Source: an uncultured Clostridia bacterium
GTDB lineage: Bacteria > Bacillota > Clostridia > Christensenellales > Borkfalkiaceae
Reading direction: 5' to 3'
Assembly: GCA_947631195.1 (NCBI GenBank)
Contig: CANRKK010000010.1
Span: 1 to 53,666, forward strand
DNA: 53,666 nt
Shown: one piece after another, positions 32,787-41,248 of the stretch
How the letters are laid out: each line of letters opens with the position of its first letter
Position numbering within the stretch: the first letter of the stretch is position 1
Made by a program: the position numbers and the translations under genes
The notes under the pieces: model-generated
The model's input: only the letters and a program-made list of their open reading frames with translations
The model's database searches: none
What the model was told of the DNA's origin: nothing

Positions 32787-34314
32787 AATTTTAGAGGCCG
32801 TGCGGGCCTCGTCACCCAACTTAAAAAGCGCAATCCTGCGTTCCGTAACCGTTGAGCGGGCAACCCGCACCGTGTGCGTGGAGATAATAACCGACCGTAT
32901 TTTCAGCGAAGCCGACAGGACGGCCGCGCAGAACGCAATTAAGCCGTACGTGCCCGGATATTTTGACTGCGCGGTAGAGATATCAAAACTTTCTCCCGAC
33001 TGTGAAATGGTAAAGAGGAAGATAAAAGAAGCCATTGCGCAGCATTTTAAAGCTATTTACGTAACGCTTAACGACGGGGATATCACCGTAGAACAAACCG
33101 ACAATGGATTTTGTTATACTGTGGCCGTTATGCAGTTCATACAGACGGGGCAGGATATCTGCGCGGCAATAGATACATACCTTGCGTCAAATTTTTGCGG
33201 CGAATTCAGCGGCAAATGCGTTGTGTCCGCAAAGGGAGTAAACGATATAAAAATCGAAGAAAAGCCGGACGAGGTTGAGTTTGAAATCCCCGTGCGGACT
33301 TTTGCCATAGAAGATTTTAAGTTTTTGGAGGGCACAAAAAAGCAGACGGCGGCAGTATATATCGCCGATTTGAATTTTGTTTCGGATGAAGTTGTTTTGT
33401 GCGGCACGATAGAACAGATCAACGAGCGCGAATACACCAACAAAAAAGGTGTGCAAAAGACTTATCTTTCTTTGGAAATTTCAGATACCACGGCAAGCGT
33501 GCACGTCACATACTTTATCAGGCAAAAGAGTTACGATAAAATCAAATGTCTGAAAGCGGGCGACAGCATCGTGTGCACGGGCGCAAACGAAATGTTTAAC
33601 GGCAGTTTGAGATATACGGCGCGCGTTATCGACTACGGAAGATATCCCAAAGGGTTCGTTCCCCAAAAGCGGGAATCAAAGCCCGTCCCCAAATTTTATC
33701 ATTATGTCAGCCCGCAGCCTTATTCGGATATACAGCAAACGGATCTGTTTACCCAAAACGTAATTCCCGAATGTTTACTTAATAATTCTTTTGTGGTTTT
33801 CGATTTGGAAACCACGGGATTGAATTCCTCTCCTGTTTCGGGGAATATGGACAGAATTATAGAGATAGGGGCCTATAAAATCGTGGACGGCAAAATTTGC
33901 GAATCGTTCTCCACGTTTATCAATCCGCAAAAAAAACTTTCGGACGAGATAGTTAAACTTACGGGCATAACGGAGGAGATGGTTGCTGACGCGCCCACGT
34001 ACGAACAGGTGATGCCCGATTTTTACAAGTTTTGCAGCGGGAGTATTCTTGTCGGGCACAATATTGCCGGGTTCGACTTCAGGTTTGTAGACTACTACAG
34101 TTCAAGTCTCGGATATATTTACGACAGAAAGATGATCGATACGATACCGCTTGCGCAGGAGCTTTTGTTTTTATCCAACTATAAGCTGAACACCGTAGCC
34201 GATAAATTCAACATCACGTTCAATCACCACAGGGCCATAGACGACGCCCTCGCCACGGCCAAGATATTTATAGAGCTTATAAAAATAAAAAAATCTTTGC
34301 CCAAAACGGCTTAA
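32776..34314 (+). CDS. PolC-derived protein with OB and 3'-5' exonuclease domains, no polymerase domain
   Basis: A 512-aa protein in the position normally held by polC (about 1430 aa). Residues 1-190 match the PolC N-terminal region in character. Residues 205-293 are the OB fold (VVLCGTIEQINEREYTNKKG). Residues 338-505 are the DEDDh proofreading exonuclease with D343/E345 in FDLETTG, D434 in GHNIAGFDF, and H485/D490 in HHRAIDD. PHP and polymerase domains are absent: the PHP HxH start expected after the OB fold is replaced by a 45-residue linker, and the chain stops just after the exonuclease. A terminator follows directly, with no polymerase remnant. It could be a proofreading partner of a separate replicase or a repair exonuclease. 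Confidence 0.85.
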   Translation: MNAEILEAVRASSPNLKSAILRSVTVERATRTVCVEIITDRIFSEADRTAAQNAIKPYVPGYFDCAVEISKLSPDCEMVKRKIKEAIAQHFKAIYVTLNDGDITVEQTDNGFCYTVAVMQFIQTGQDICAAIDTYLASNFCGEFSGKCVVSAKGVNDIKIEEKPDEVEFEIPVRTFAIEDFKFLEGTKKQTAAVYIADLNFVSDEVVLCGTIEQINEREYTNKKGVQKTYLSLEISDTTASVHVTYFIRQKSYDKIKCLKAGDSIVCTGANEMFNGSLRYTARVIDYGRYPKGFVPQKRESKPVPKFYHYVSPQPYSDIQQTDLFTQNVIPECLLNNSFVVFDLETTGLNSSPVSGNMDRIIEIGAYKIVDGKICESFSTFINPQKKLSDEIVKLTGITEEMVADAPTYEQVMPDFYKFCSGSILVGHNIAGFDFRFVDYYSSSLGYIYDRKMIDTIPLAQELLFLSNYKLNTVADKFNITFNHHRAIDDALATAKIFIELIKIKKSLPKTA

Positions 34315-34339
34315 ACTTAAAAAAATAAGTTGCTTTTTT
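34314..34339 (+). terminator. Terminator after the PolC-derived gene
   Basis: Stem AACTTA / TAAGTT (34314-34331) with an A-rich loop, followed by GCTTTTTT. It begins at the stop codon. Confidence 0.65.
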
Positions 34340-34358
34340 AAATATATTATGTTAAAAT
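34330..34358 (+). promoter_or_regulatory. Promoter of the rimP-nusA-infB operon
   Basis: -35 TTGCTT (34330-34335), 17-bp spacer, -10 TAAAAT (34353-34358). It overlaps the tail of the preceding terminator. Confidence 0.65.
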
Positions 34359-34386
34359 AAAAATAACCTTAATAGAAATGTTAAGA

Positions 34387-34410
34387 TTGAGTGCCCTGCG
34401 GGGCACTCAA
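34387..34410 (+). promoter_or_regulatory. Perfect hairpin in the rimP leader
   Basis: TTGAGTGCCC (34387-34396) and GGGCACTCAA (34401-34410) enclose TGCG. No U-run follows, so it is not a standard terminator. It sits about 20 nt before rimP in the 5' leader and may bind a regulator or stabilise the message. Autoregulation by NusA or RimP is speculation. Confidence 0.4.
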
Positions 34411-34430
34411 TACTTGTATATTAGAGTCGG

Positions 34431-34889
34431 ATGAATATTAAACCTATTGCAGAAATTCGTGCGTTCCTTGAAACTATTGCGGGGCCGATGTGTATCGAAG
34501 TGGTAGACGTGGAGTGGAACGACCGCTCCGCCGAACTTACTGTTTTGATAGATACAGAAAACGGAGTTGATCTGGACACGTGCGAAAAATTCCACAACGC
34601 AATCATGGAACCTATCGATGGACTTGATCCCACGTACGATAAGCCTTATACCTTGAACGTGTCCAGCCCCGGACTTGACAGGCCGTTTAAAACGGCGCGC
34701 GATTTTGAGCGCAACCTCAATAAGGAAGTTGAAGTCAAACTCTATGCGCCGCTCAAAGGCAAAAAATATCTCGAGGGCGTGCTGCTGGAATACGGAGAAA
34801 ACGCGATTGTTTTAAAAACCGAAAAGGAAGAGATAAAAATCGCGCTCAATAAAATTGCAAAAATAAATAAAGCCATAAAATTTGAATAA
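34431..34889 (+). CDS. rimP: Ribosome maturation factor RimP
   Basis: A 152-aa factor for late 30S assembly. The N-terminal alpha/beta domain has GPMCIEVVDVEWNDRSAELTV and ENGVDLDTCEKFHNAI, then YTLNVSSPGLDRPFKTARDF, the family hallmark, near residue 80. The C-terminal SH3-like domain follows. The ribosome-binding site is poor. It heads the rimP-nusA-infB operon, the normal bacterial arrangement. Confidence 0.95.
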   Translation: MNIKPIAEIRAFLETIAGPMCIEVVDVEWNDRSAELTVLIDTENGVDLDTCEKFHNAIMEPIDGLDPTYDKPYTLNVSSPGLDRPFKTARDFERNLNKEVEVKLYAPLKGKKYLEGVLLEYGENAIVLKTEKEEIKIALNKIAKINKAIKFE

Positions 34890-34915
34890 CCTTACAAATT
34901 GTCAGGAGAATTAAA

Positions 34916-35992
34916 ATGATCAACAAAGATTTTTTTGTAGCTTTGGAAGACCTTGAAAAGGAAAAGGGAATACCGCAAGAAGTATTTATGGAGGCGCTTT
35001 CGAACGCCCTTGTATCTGCTTGCAAAAAACAGTATGCCGGGGCGGTCGGGCAGGTTGATATAAAACTCAACCCCGAAAAGGGCACCATAGACTTCTTCAC
35101 CGTTAAAACGGTTGTGGAGGAAGTTGCGGACCGTGAAAACGAAATATCCTTAGAGGACGCCCAAAATATCAAAAAAAGTTATAAAATAGGCGATCAGGTT
35201 GCTGAAAAATTTGTGCCCAAAGATTTCAGCCGTATAGCCGCGCAGACGGCAAAGCAAGTTATTTTGCAAAAAATTCACGAAACCGAGCGCGACGCCGCGA
35301 TGAACGAGTTTTCCAACAAAGAGGGCGAACTTTTGGTGGGCATTATAAGAAAAATCGACGCCCGCAACGTATATGTCGAGCTCGGCAAAGGGCAGGTGGA
35401 AGGCTTGATGTTGCCCTCCGACCAGGTGCCTGGTGAAAAATATAATGTAAATGATAAAATCAAGGTATTTGTAAAGAAAGTAAAAAGCGGTTACCGCGGC
35501 GCGCAGGTGCTTGTAAGCCGTTCTGCGCCGGGACTTGTAAGAAAGCTCTTTGAGGAAGAAGTGCCCGAAATCAAGCAGGGCACGGTTATAATCAAGGAAA
35601 TCAGCCGCGAGGCGGGCGCGAGAACAAAGATGGCAATCTATTCCGAGGATGAAAGAGTGGACGCCATAGGCGCGTGCGTAGGAAACAAGGGCGCAAGGGT
35701 GAACGCCGTCGTGGAGGAACTCAGAGGCGAGAAGATAGACATAATCCCTTGGAGCGAAAATCCTTTGGAGTTTATCGCCAAGTCGCTTTCGCCCGCCAAA
35801 GTAATTTCCGTAACCCAGCTTGACGGCGAAAAAACAGCCATGGCGGTAGTACCCGACGACAAACTGTCGCTCGCGATAGGCAAAGACGGCCAAAACGCCC
35901 GCCTTGCTGTAAGACTTACGGGCTGGAAAATAGACGTAAAGAGCGAATCCGCCGCCGCAAAACTCGGTTACACCACCGAAGTGCAGGAATAA
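34916..35992 (+). CDS. nusA: Transcription termination/antitermination factor NusA
   Basis: A 358-aa RNA-polymerase-binding factor without the C-terminal acidic repeats seen in proteobacteria, as is normal for Firmicutes. Order: N-terminal domain (about 1-125), S1 domain (ELLVGIIRKIDARNVYVELG near 143), KH1 (AGARTKMAIYSEDERVDAIG, then ACVGNKGARVNAVVEELRGE), and KH2 (LSLAIGKDGQNARLAVRLTGW). The ribosome-binding site is AGGAG. Confidence 0.97.
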   Translation: MINKDFFVALEDLEKEKGIPQEVFMEALSNALVSACKKQYAGAVGQVDIKLNPEKGTIDFFTVKTVVEEVADRENEISLEDAQNIKKSYKIGDQVAEKFVPKDFSRIAAQTAKQVILQKIHETERDAAMNEFSNKEGELLVGIIRKIDARNVYVELGKGQVEGLMLPSDQVPGEKYNVNDKIKVFVKKVKSGYRGAQVLVSRSAPGLVRKLFEEEVPEIKQGTVIIKEISREAGARTKMAIYSEDERVDAIGACVGNKGARVNAVVEELRGEKIDIIPWSENPLEFIAKSLSPAKVISVTQLDGEKTAMAVVPDDKLSLAIGKDGQNARLAVRLTGWKIDVKSESAAAKLGYTTEVQE

Positions 35993-36001
35993 GGTATTGA
36001 T

Positions 36002-36277
36002 ATGCCCGATAAAAAAATACCGCTCAGGCAATGCATAGCTTGCAGGGAACTTAAGGAAAAGAGATCCATGCTCAGGGTTGTTAAAAATTCCGAGGGAAAG
36101 ATATTTTTGGATTTTTCTTCCAAGGCGTCCGGCCGCGGCGCATACATTTGCGACAACCCGGACTGCATAAAAAAACTTAAAAAAGGGCGTCTTTTAAATA
36201 AAGTGTTCTCCTGCAATGTGGACGACAGCATTTATGCGGCCGTTGAGGAGGAGTATTTTGGGAAAAACCAAAATTGA
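36002..36277 (+). CDS. ylxR: YlxR-family RNA-binding protein
   Basis: A 91-aa member of the YlxR (DUF448) family found between nusA and infB in Firmicutes. It shows PLRQCIACRELKEKRSMLRV, then a GRGAYIC motif followed by CIKKLKKGRLLNKVF. Reported roles include RNA or RNase P interaction; the function here is inferred only from family and position. Confidence 0.93.
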   Translation: MPDKKIPLRQCIACRELKEKRSMLRVVKNSEGKIFLDFSSKASGRGAYICDNPDCIKKLKKGRLLNKVFSCNVDDSIYAAVEEEYFGKNQN

Positions 36278-36581
36278 AACCTATATAGGTTTTTGTATAA
36301 AGTCGGGCAAGCTCACGCGCGGCGCGGGCGCAGTCGAAACGTTAAAAAACGGAGTGTATCTGATTATAGTAGCCGCCGACGCTTCCGATAACACCAAAAA
36401 ACTTGCGGTTAAATATAAGAACAGATTATTGTGTCCGCTAATTGTATGTAAATCTGGTTTTGATTCGGTTGTAAACAAACCCGGGTGCAAGATGGCGGCG
36501 GTTAGAGATAAACAGCTTGCAAAAGCGATTTTGGACAATTTAGACGACAATTTTGAATTTTATGCCGGAGGCAATTATTAA
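36258..36581 (+). CDS. ylxQ: L7Ae-family RNA-binding protein YlxQ
   Basis: A 107-aa L7Ae/L30e/Gadd45-fold protein: IGFCIKSGKLTRGAGAVETL, then VYLIIVAADASDNTKK and a late MAAVRDKQLAKAIL. The best start is TTG 36258, giving LGKTKIETYIGF, because GAGGAGGAG lies 4 nt upstream. The frame is open to an ATG at 36216, but that lies well inside ylxR and would add residues unlike the family. The overlap with ylxR is 20 bp. It binds kink-turn-type RNA by family analogy. Confidence 0.88.
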   Translation: MGKTKIETYIGFCIKSGKLTRGAGAVETLKNGVYLIIVAADASDNTKKLAVKYKNRLLCPLIVCKSGFDSVVNKPGCKMAAVRDKQLAKAILDNLDDNFEFYAGGNY

Positions 36582-36583
36582 AT

Positions 36584-39085
36584 ATGGCAAAAAAGTACGA
36601 GAATATCGAAAATGTTACCAAGCTCATTTCCAACGGAGCTATTTCCGAACTCTCAAAAAAGATTACTGCAGCGGAGCGTACAGTATCCGACATCGTTAAA
36701 AGTTTGAACGCCATCGAGGCGGCCCGACTGCAGGCGAAACTTGAAGAGGAGCGCGTGGCTGCGGAAAAAGCGGCCGCCGAGGAGGCTGCAAAACTTGCTG
36801 CAGAGCAGGAAGCCTCGGAAAAGGCTCAAAAACAGGATGAGCAAAATGTAACGCAAGCGCCTGCCGTAGCAGAAACGGCCGAGGCGCCGTCTCCCGTACA
36901 GCAAACGCCCGAAAAACCTGCGGAGCAGAAGGAGCAGCAAAAGCCCGCAAAGGATACAAAAACTTTCATAAACCACGATTCGAGGGCTCCCAAGGGCGAC
37001 AAAAAGGGCGCTCCGCAACATAGTCCTGCGACCCAGCGTCCCCAGCAGGGAGGGCCCCGCCCCCAGACGGGCGCAAAGTTCAATGCACCCTCGGCAACTC
37101 CTGCAACTTCGTCGTCGCAAGCGCCCAAAAAGAATTTCGGGCCCGATAAAAAGAAACAGAGCTACGACAAAACGTATGTTGAAAAGGAACGCCGTGCGCC
37201 CTCAAAGCGCGCTTTGCAGAAACAGCAGGGGGCCAGCATAGAGGATTTTGATGAAAATAAGAGCGGCTACAGGAAGTTACGCGTAAAGAGAGACAAAACA
37301 AAGCAAAACTCCCAAGTTATAAAGATTGAAAAAGCAGTCGTTACTACGGACGAGATACCTTTGAAAATACTTTCCGAAAAGCTCGGAATTTCCGCCGTGG
37401 AAATTACGAAGAGACTTTTTAAAGAAGGTATAATGAAAACCGTAAACGAATCTATAGATTATGATACGGCCGCGCTTGTGGCGGCGGATCTCGGCATAGA
37501 GTTGGAGTATAAGCCCGAAAAAACGGCCGAGGAAGTGCTGTTTGAAAGGCAGGCAGACACCGTTGAAGAGATCGAGAGTTTGGTTCCCCGTCCCCCCGTT
37601 GTTACGGTGATGGGCCACGTAGACCACGGCAAGACTTCCCTTCTCGACTATATAAAAAATACCAAAGTTGCCGCGGGAGAGGCGGGCGGCATAACGCAGC
37701 ATATCGGCGCATATACGGTTACCGTCAACGGCAAGGGCATAACGTTTATCGATACGCCGGGACACGAAGCGTTTACTGCCATGCGTGCGCGCGGCGCTCA
37801 AATCACCGATATAGTTATATTGGTTGTGGCGGCCGACGACGGGGTAATGCCCCAGACGATAGAGGCGATAAACCATGCCAAGGCGGCGGGGGTAACCATA
37901 ATTGTTGCCGCCAATAAAATAGACAAACCGGGCGCGAACATCGAAAAGGTCAAGCAGGATCTGACTGCGCAGGGGCTTGTTCCCGAAGAGTGGGGCGGCG
38001 ACACTATGGTGTGCCCTATCTCGTGCAAAACAGGCGAGGGGATAGACCAACTTCTCGAGAGCCTGTTGCTTGTTGCCGAGATGAAAGAGTTGCTCGCAAA
38101 TCCCGCGAGAGAGGCGCGCGGAGTTATTATAGAAGCCCGCCTCGATAAGGGCAAGGGCCCCGTGGCCACCGTGCTTGTACAAAACGGCACTTTGCATACG
38201 GGCGACAATCTGATTTCGGGCACCGTCACGGGCAGAGTCCGCGCAATGATCGACGACAAGGGCAGAACGGTAAAAGAGGCAGGCCCGTCTATGGCCGTAA
38301 ATATCCTCGGCCTCGAGGAAGTTCCCAATTCGGGAGATTCCATTTATGCCGTGTCGCAGTCTCTTATGAAGCAGGTTATGGACGAGCGCAAGCGCAAAGA
38401 GAGCGAGTCCATGATAAAATCCTCGTCGAAGATTTCGCTTGACGATATATTCAATAATATTGCCGAGGGCAATTTAAAGACGTTGAACCTTATAATCAAG
38501 GGCGACGTGCAGGGCTCGGTAGAGGCTATTAAACAATCGGTGGTTAAACTTTCTAACGATGAAGTAAAGGTAAAGGTTATCCACAGCGGCGCGGGCGCCG
38601 TTACCGAAACAGACGTTATGCTTGCCGATTCCTCCAATGCAATTATTTTGGCTTTCAACGTCCGCCCGGACGCAAAGGCAAAGGTTCTTGCAGAGAGAAG
38701 CAAAGTGGACGTCAGGACATACAGAATAATTTATGACCTGCTTGACGACGTGGAGGCCGCGCTCAAGGGCATGCTTGCGCCCAAATACGTGGAAGTGTTC
38801 CTCGGCAAGTGCGAAGTTCGCCAAACGTTCAAAATTACAGGCGTCGGAAATGTTGCGGGATGTTACGTTTTGGATGGCAAGATTGTCCGCGGGGGCAAAC
38901 TCCGCATCTACCGCGACGACGTTCTGGTTGTCGAGGGCAACGTAAAGCAGCTCAAACGTTTTAAGGATGACGTCAAGGAAGTTAATGCCGGGTTTGAATG
39001 CGGTTGCGCCATAGAAGGTTTTAACGACATACAAATCGGCGATATAATCGAATGTTACCTGATAGAACAGGTAGCTGCGGGGTAA
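36584..39085 (+). CDS. infB: Translation initiation factor IF-2
   Basis: An 833-aa GTPase that recruits initiator tRNA. Residues 1-235 are a low-complexity Ala/Glu/Gln/Pro/Lys-rich region. An IF2_N-type helix bundle follows (PLKILSEKLGISAVEITKRL). The G domain starts near residue 336 with VMGHVDHGKTSLLDYI, then FIDTPGHEAFTAMRARG and ANKIDKP. Domains II-IV continue to the C-terminal CEVRQTFKITGVGNVAGCYV, which belongs to the fMet-tRNA-binding part. It starts 2 nt after ylxQ. Confidence 0.98.
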   Translation: MAKKYENIENVTKLISNGAISELSKKITAAERTVSDIVKSLNAIEAARLQAKLEEERVAAEKAAAEEAAKLAAEQEASEKAQKQDEQNVTQAPAVAETAEAPSPVQQTPEKPAEQKEQQKPAKDTKTFINHDSRAPKGDKKGAPQHSPATQRPQQGGPRPQTGAKFNAPSATPATSSSQAPKKNFGPDKKKQSYDKTYVEKERRAPSKRALQKQQGASIEDFDENKSGYRKLRVKRDKTKQNSQVIKIEKAVVTTDEIPLKILSEKLGISAVEITKRLFKEGIMKTVNESIDYDTAALVAADLGIELEYKPEKTAEEVLFERQADTVEEIESLVPRPPVVTVMGHVDHGKTSLLDYIKNTKVAAGEAGGITQHIGAYTVTVNGKGITFIDTPGHEAFTAMRARGAQITDIVILVVAADDGVMPQTIEAINHAKAAGVTIIVAANKIDKPGANIEKVKQDLTAQGLVPEEWGGDTMVCPISCKTGEGIDQLLESLLLVAEMKELLANPAREARGVIIEARLDKGKGPVATVLVQNGTLHTGDNLISGTVTGRVRAMIDDKGRTVKEAGPSMAVNILGLEEVPNSGDSIYAVSQSLMKQVMDERKRKESESMIKSSSKISLDDIFNNIAEGNLKTLNLIIKGDVQGSVEAIKQSVVKLSNDEVKVKVIHSGAGAVTETDVMLADSSNAIILAFNVRPDAKAKVLAERSKVDVRTYRIIYDLLDDVEAALKGMLAPKYVEVFLGKCEVRQTFKITGVGNVAGCYVLDGKIVRGGKLRIYRDDVLVVEGNVKQLKRFKDDVKEVNAGFECGCAIEGFNDIQIGDIIECYLIEQVAAG

Positions 39086-39088
39086 TAT

Positions 39089-39451
39089 ATGAAAGGTGTG
39101 AGAGGCGAGCGGCTCGCCGGAGAATTCCAAAAAGAAATATCGAGTATAATTTCCGGAAAACTGAGGGCTAAATTCCCCGGTCTTTCGGCTATTATAAGCG
39201 TGACCGCGGCGGATGTTGCCCCCGATTTAAAGAGCGCAAAAATATATGTGAGCATATATGACACCGATAAGGCAAAAGCGCAAAACAGCTTTGCAACGAT
39301 AAAAGAAAACGCCGGGTTTATAAGGCATGAACTTGCCCAAGTTATGCATATCAGAACGGTGCCCGAACTCAGATTTATTGAGGACACCAGCATGGAATAC
39401 GGCGAAAAGATCGATAAAATTCTTTCGGATATAGGGACAGATGATAAATAA
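39089..39451 (+). CDS. rbfA: Ribosome-binding factor A
   Basis: A 120-aa KH-fold protein needed for 16S 5'-end maturation. RGERLAGEFQKEISSIISGK at the N-terminus, APDLKSAKIYVSIYDTD-like strand pairs and RTVPELRFIEDTSMEYGEKI at the C-terminus are family hallmarks. It overlaps the next gene by 11 bp. Confidence 0.95.
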   Translation: MKGVRGERLAGEFQKEISSIISGKLRAKFPGLSAIISVTAADVAPDLKSAKIYVSIYDTDKAKAQNSFATIKENAGFIRHELAQVMHIRTVPELRFIEDTSMEYGEKIDKILSDIGTDDK

Positions 39452-40403
39452 TACCTTAGGGGAAATAACCGAAAAATTAAAATCCGCAAAGTGCGTGGCG
39501 ATATTTTGCCACGTCAGGCCAGACGGCGACGCTCTCGGCAGCGGGCTTGCGCTCCGCCTCGCGTTGGAAAACGCAGGCAAAACGGCCGTGATGTGTTGCG
39601 AGGACAAACCTCCGGAAAAATTCTTTTTTCTGTCGGAAATGACAAACGTTTTGCGGGAATTGCCCGCCTATAACTATGATCTGTTGGTCAGCGTCGACTG
39701 CGCCGACATCACACGGCTCGGATCTTTTGCCAAATTCTACAGCAAATTTAAAAAAGAAACGATAAATATCGACCATCATATTTCAAACAACGGTTACGGC
39801 AAGCTGAATTACATTCAAGAGTGCCCCGCAAGCTGTGAAATAGTTACGGGCATTTTGAATGAGTGCGGCTTTGAAATAACTGAGGACATCGCGGACCTTT
39901 TGATGCTCGGCATGATTACGGACAGCGGGAATTTTACGCATCTGGACGTAACCGAAAATACATTTAAGACGGCCGGATATCTGCGTTCCAAAGGCGCGGA
40001 TTGCAATAAAATCAACTATAATGTAAACGTGCGCCAGCCTAAATCACGTGCGCTTCTTTACGGCAGAGTGATGAGCAAAATGCGCTTTGACCTTGAAGGC
40101 AAACTTGCCTTTGCGGTAATTACACAAAAGGACATGCAGGAACTCGGCGCAGATAAAGATTTAACGGAAGGTTTTGTTGATTTTCCTCTTACGGTGGACG
40201 GCGTTGAAGTGGCCGTTTCGCTGCTTGAATATAAAAAGAACAAGTACAAGGTTTCTCTGCGGAGCAAAGGCAAGGCCAACGTAAATGCGGTTGCGACTAC
40301 GTTCGGCGGCGGCGGTCATATACTTGCGAGCGGCTGTATGCTGTTCGGTGAACTTGAAGAAGTGGTAGAGCGGCTCACCCGCGCCGTTTCTTTGAATTTA
40401 TGA
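39441..40403 (+). CDS. nrnA: DHH-family phosphoesterase NrnA (nanoRNase / pAp phosphatase)
   Basis: A 320-aa DHH/DHHA1 protein that degrades 2-5-mer RNAs and dephosphorylates pAp. Metal motifs: FCHVRPDGDALGSGLAL near residue 22, VSVDCAD near residue 82, NIDHHIS near residue 110 and LMLGMITDSGNF near residue 153. The DHHA1 glycine motif GGGGHILASG is near residue 290. The rbfA-nrnA-truB-ribF order is standard in Firmicutes. Confidence 0.94.
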   Translation: MINNTLGEITEKLKSAKCVAIFCHVRPDGDALGSGLALRLALENAGKTAVMCCEDKPPEKFFFLSEMTNVLRELPAYNYDLLVSVDCADITRLGSFAKFYSKFKKETINIDHHISNNGYGKLNYIQECPASCEIVTGILNECGFEITEDIADLLMLGMITDSGNFTHLDVTENTFKTAGYLRSKGADCNKINYNVNVRQPKSRALLYGRVMSKMRFDLEGKLAFAVITQKDMQELGADKDLTEGFVDFPLTVDGVEVAVSLLEYKKNKYKVSLRSKGKANVNAVATTFGGGGHILASGCMLFGELEEVVERLTRAVSLNL

Positions 40404-41248
40404 CAGGTTTTATCAACGTTGACAAGGAACAAGGGGTTTCTTCCGCAAAGGAAGTGGCAAGAATCAAGTTCCTCACAAAAACGCCGTGCGGACACATGGG
40501 CACGTTGGACCCCATGGCTTCGGGAGTGTTGCCTGTAGCGATAGGAAATGCTGCGCGCCTGTTTGATTATTTTTTGTCGAAAACAAAGACCTATATCGCC
40601 GTTTTTAAATTCGGCGTGGATTATGACACGCTCGATACAACGGGAAATTTGATTTTTGAAAACGGCTCCGTTCCCAAGGCGGGGGACATGGAGAGCGTTT
40701 TGGACAATTTTGTGGGGGAGATCGAACAGTATCCGCCCAAATACAGCGCTAAATGCATAAACGGGCAGAGAGGATACAACCTCGCCCGCCGCGGAGTTGA
40801 ATTCGAGCTACCGCCTAAAAAGGTTACGATACATTCGATTTCTCTTTTGGAACAGGTAAGCGAAAGCGAATTTGTGTTTAAAATAGAGTGCGGGAGCGGC
40901 ACTTATATCCGCTCGATTGCGAGAGATATGGGGGCAATGCTCGGCACGTGCGCCGCAATGAGCGGGCTGACGCGCACTCAAAGCGGAGTTTTTACTATCG
41001 ACAAAGCCGTCCGTACAAAAATTCTTGCGCCCGAAAATTTTGAAAATTATATAATCAAAACAGAGGACGTTTTGGATTTAGACAGTATTTGTTTGGCGGA
41101 CGGCAGATACAAAAAACTGTTGAACGGATTGGCCGTAATGTGCGACGAGCCCGACGGAGTATATAAGTTGTTTAACGGGCAGGGCGAATTTTATGGGCTG
41201 GCCGAAGTTAAATCAAACGTTTTAAAGGTAAAAACCAAGTTATGTTAG
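40400..41248 (+). CDS. truB: tRNA pseudouridine-55 synthase
   Basis: A 282-aa enzyme that makes pseudouridine 55 in the T loop of tRNAs. The N-terminal GFINVDKEQGVSS and the catalytic-aspartate motif CGHMGTLDPMASGVLPVAIG (family consensus GHTGTLDPxATG) are clear. Later motifs are QYPPKYSAKCINGQRGYNLA and GSGTYIRSIARDMG. It overlaps nrnA by 4 bp and ribF by 7 bp. Confidence 0.96.
   Translation: MTGFINVDKEQGVSSAKEVARIKFLTKTPCGHMGTLDPMASGVLPVAIGNAARLFDYFLSKTKTYIAVFKFGVDYDTLDTTGNLIFENGSVPKAGDMESVLDNFVGEIEQYPPKYSAKCINGQRGYNLARRGVEFELPPKKVTIHSISLLEQVSESEFVFKIECGSGTYIRSIARDMGAMLGTCAAMSGLTRTQSGVFTIDKAVRTKILAPENFENYIIKTEDVLDLDSICLADGRYKKLLNGLAVMCDEPDGVYKLFNGQGEFYGLAEVKSNVLKVKTKLC

Noticed and set aside
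36216-36257. ATG 36216 as ylxQ start
   Set aside because: It adds a non-family N-terminus inside ylxR and lacks a ribosome-binding site; TTG 36258 has GAGGAGGAG upstream.
37277-38197. 306-residue open frame antisense to infB
   Set aside because: It mirrors the conserved IF-2 GTPase region, has no ribosome-binding site and no recognisable domain.
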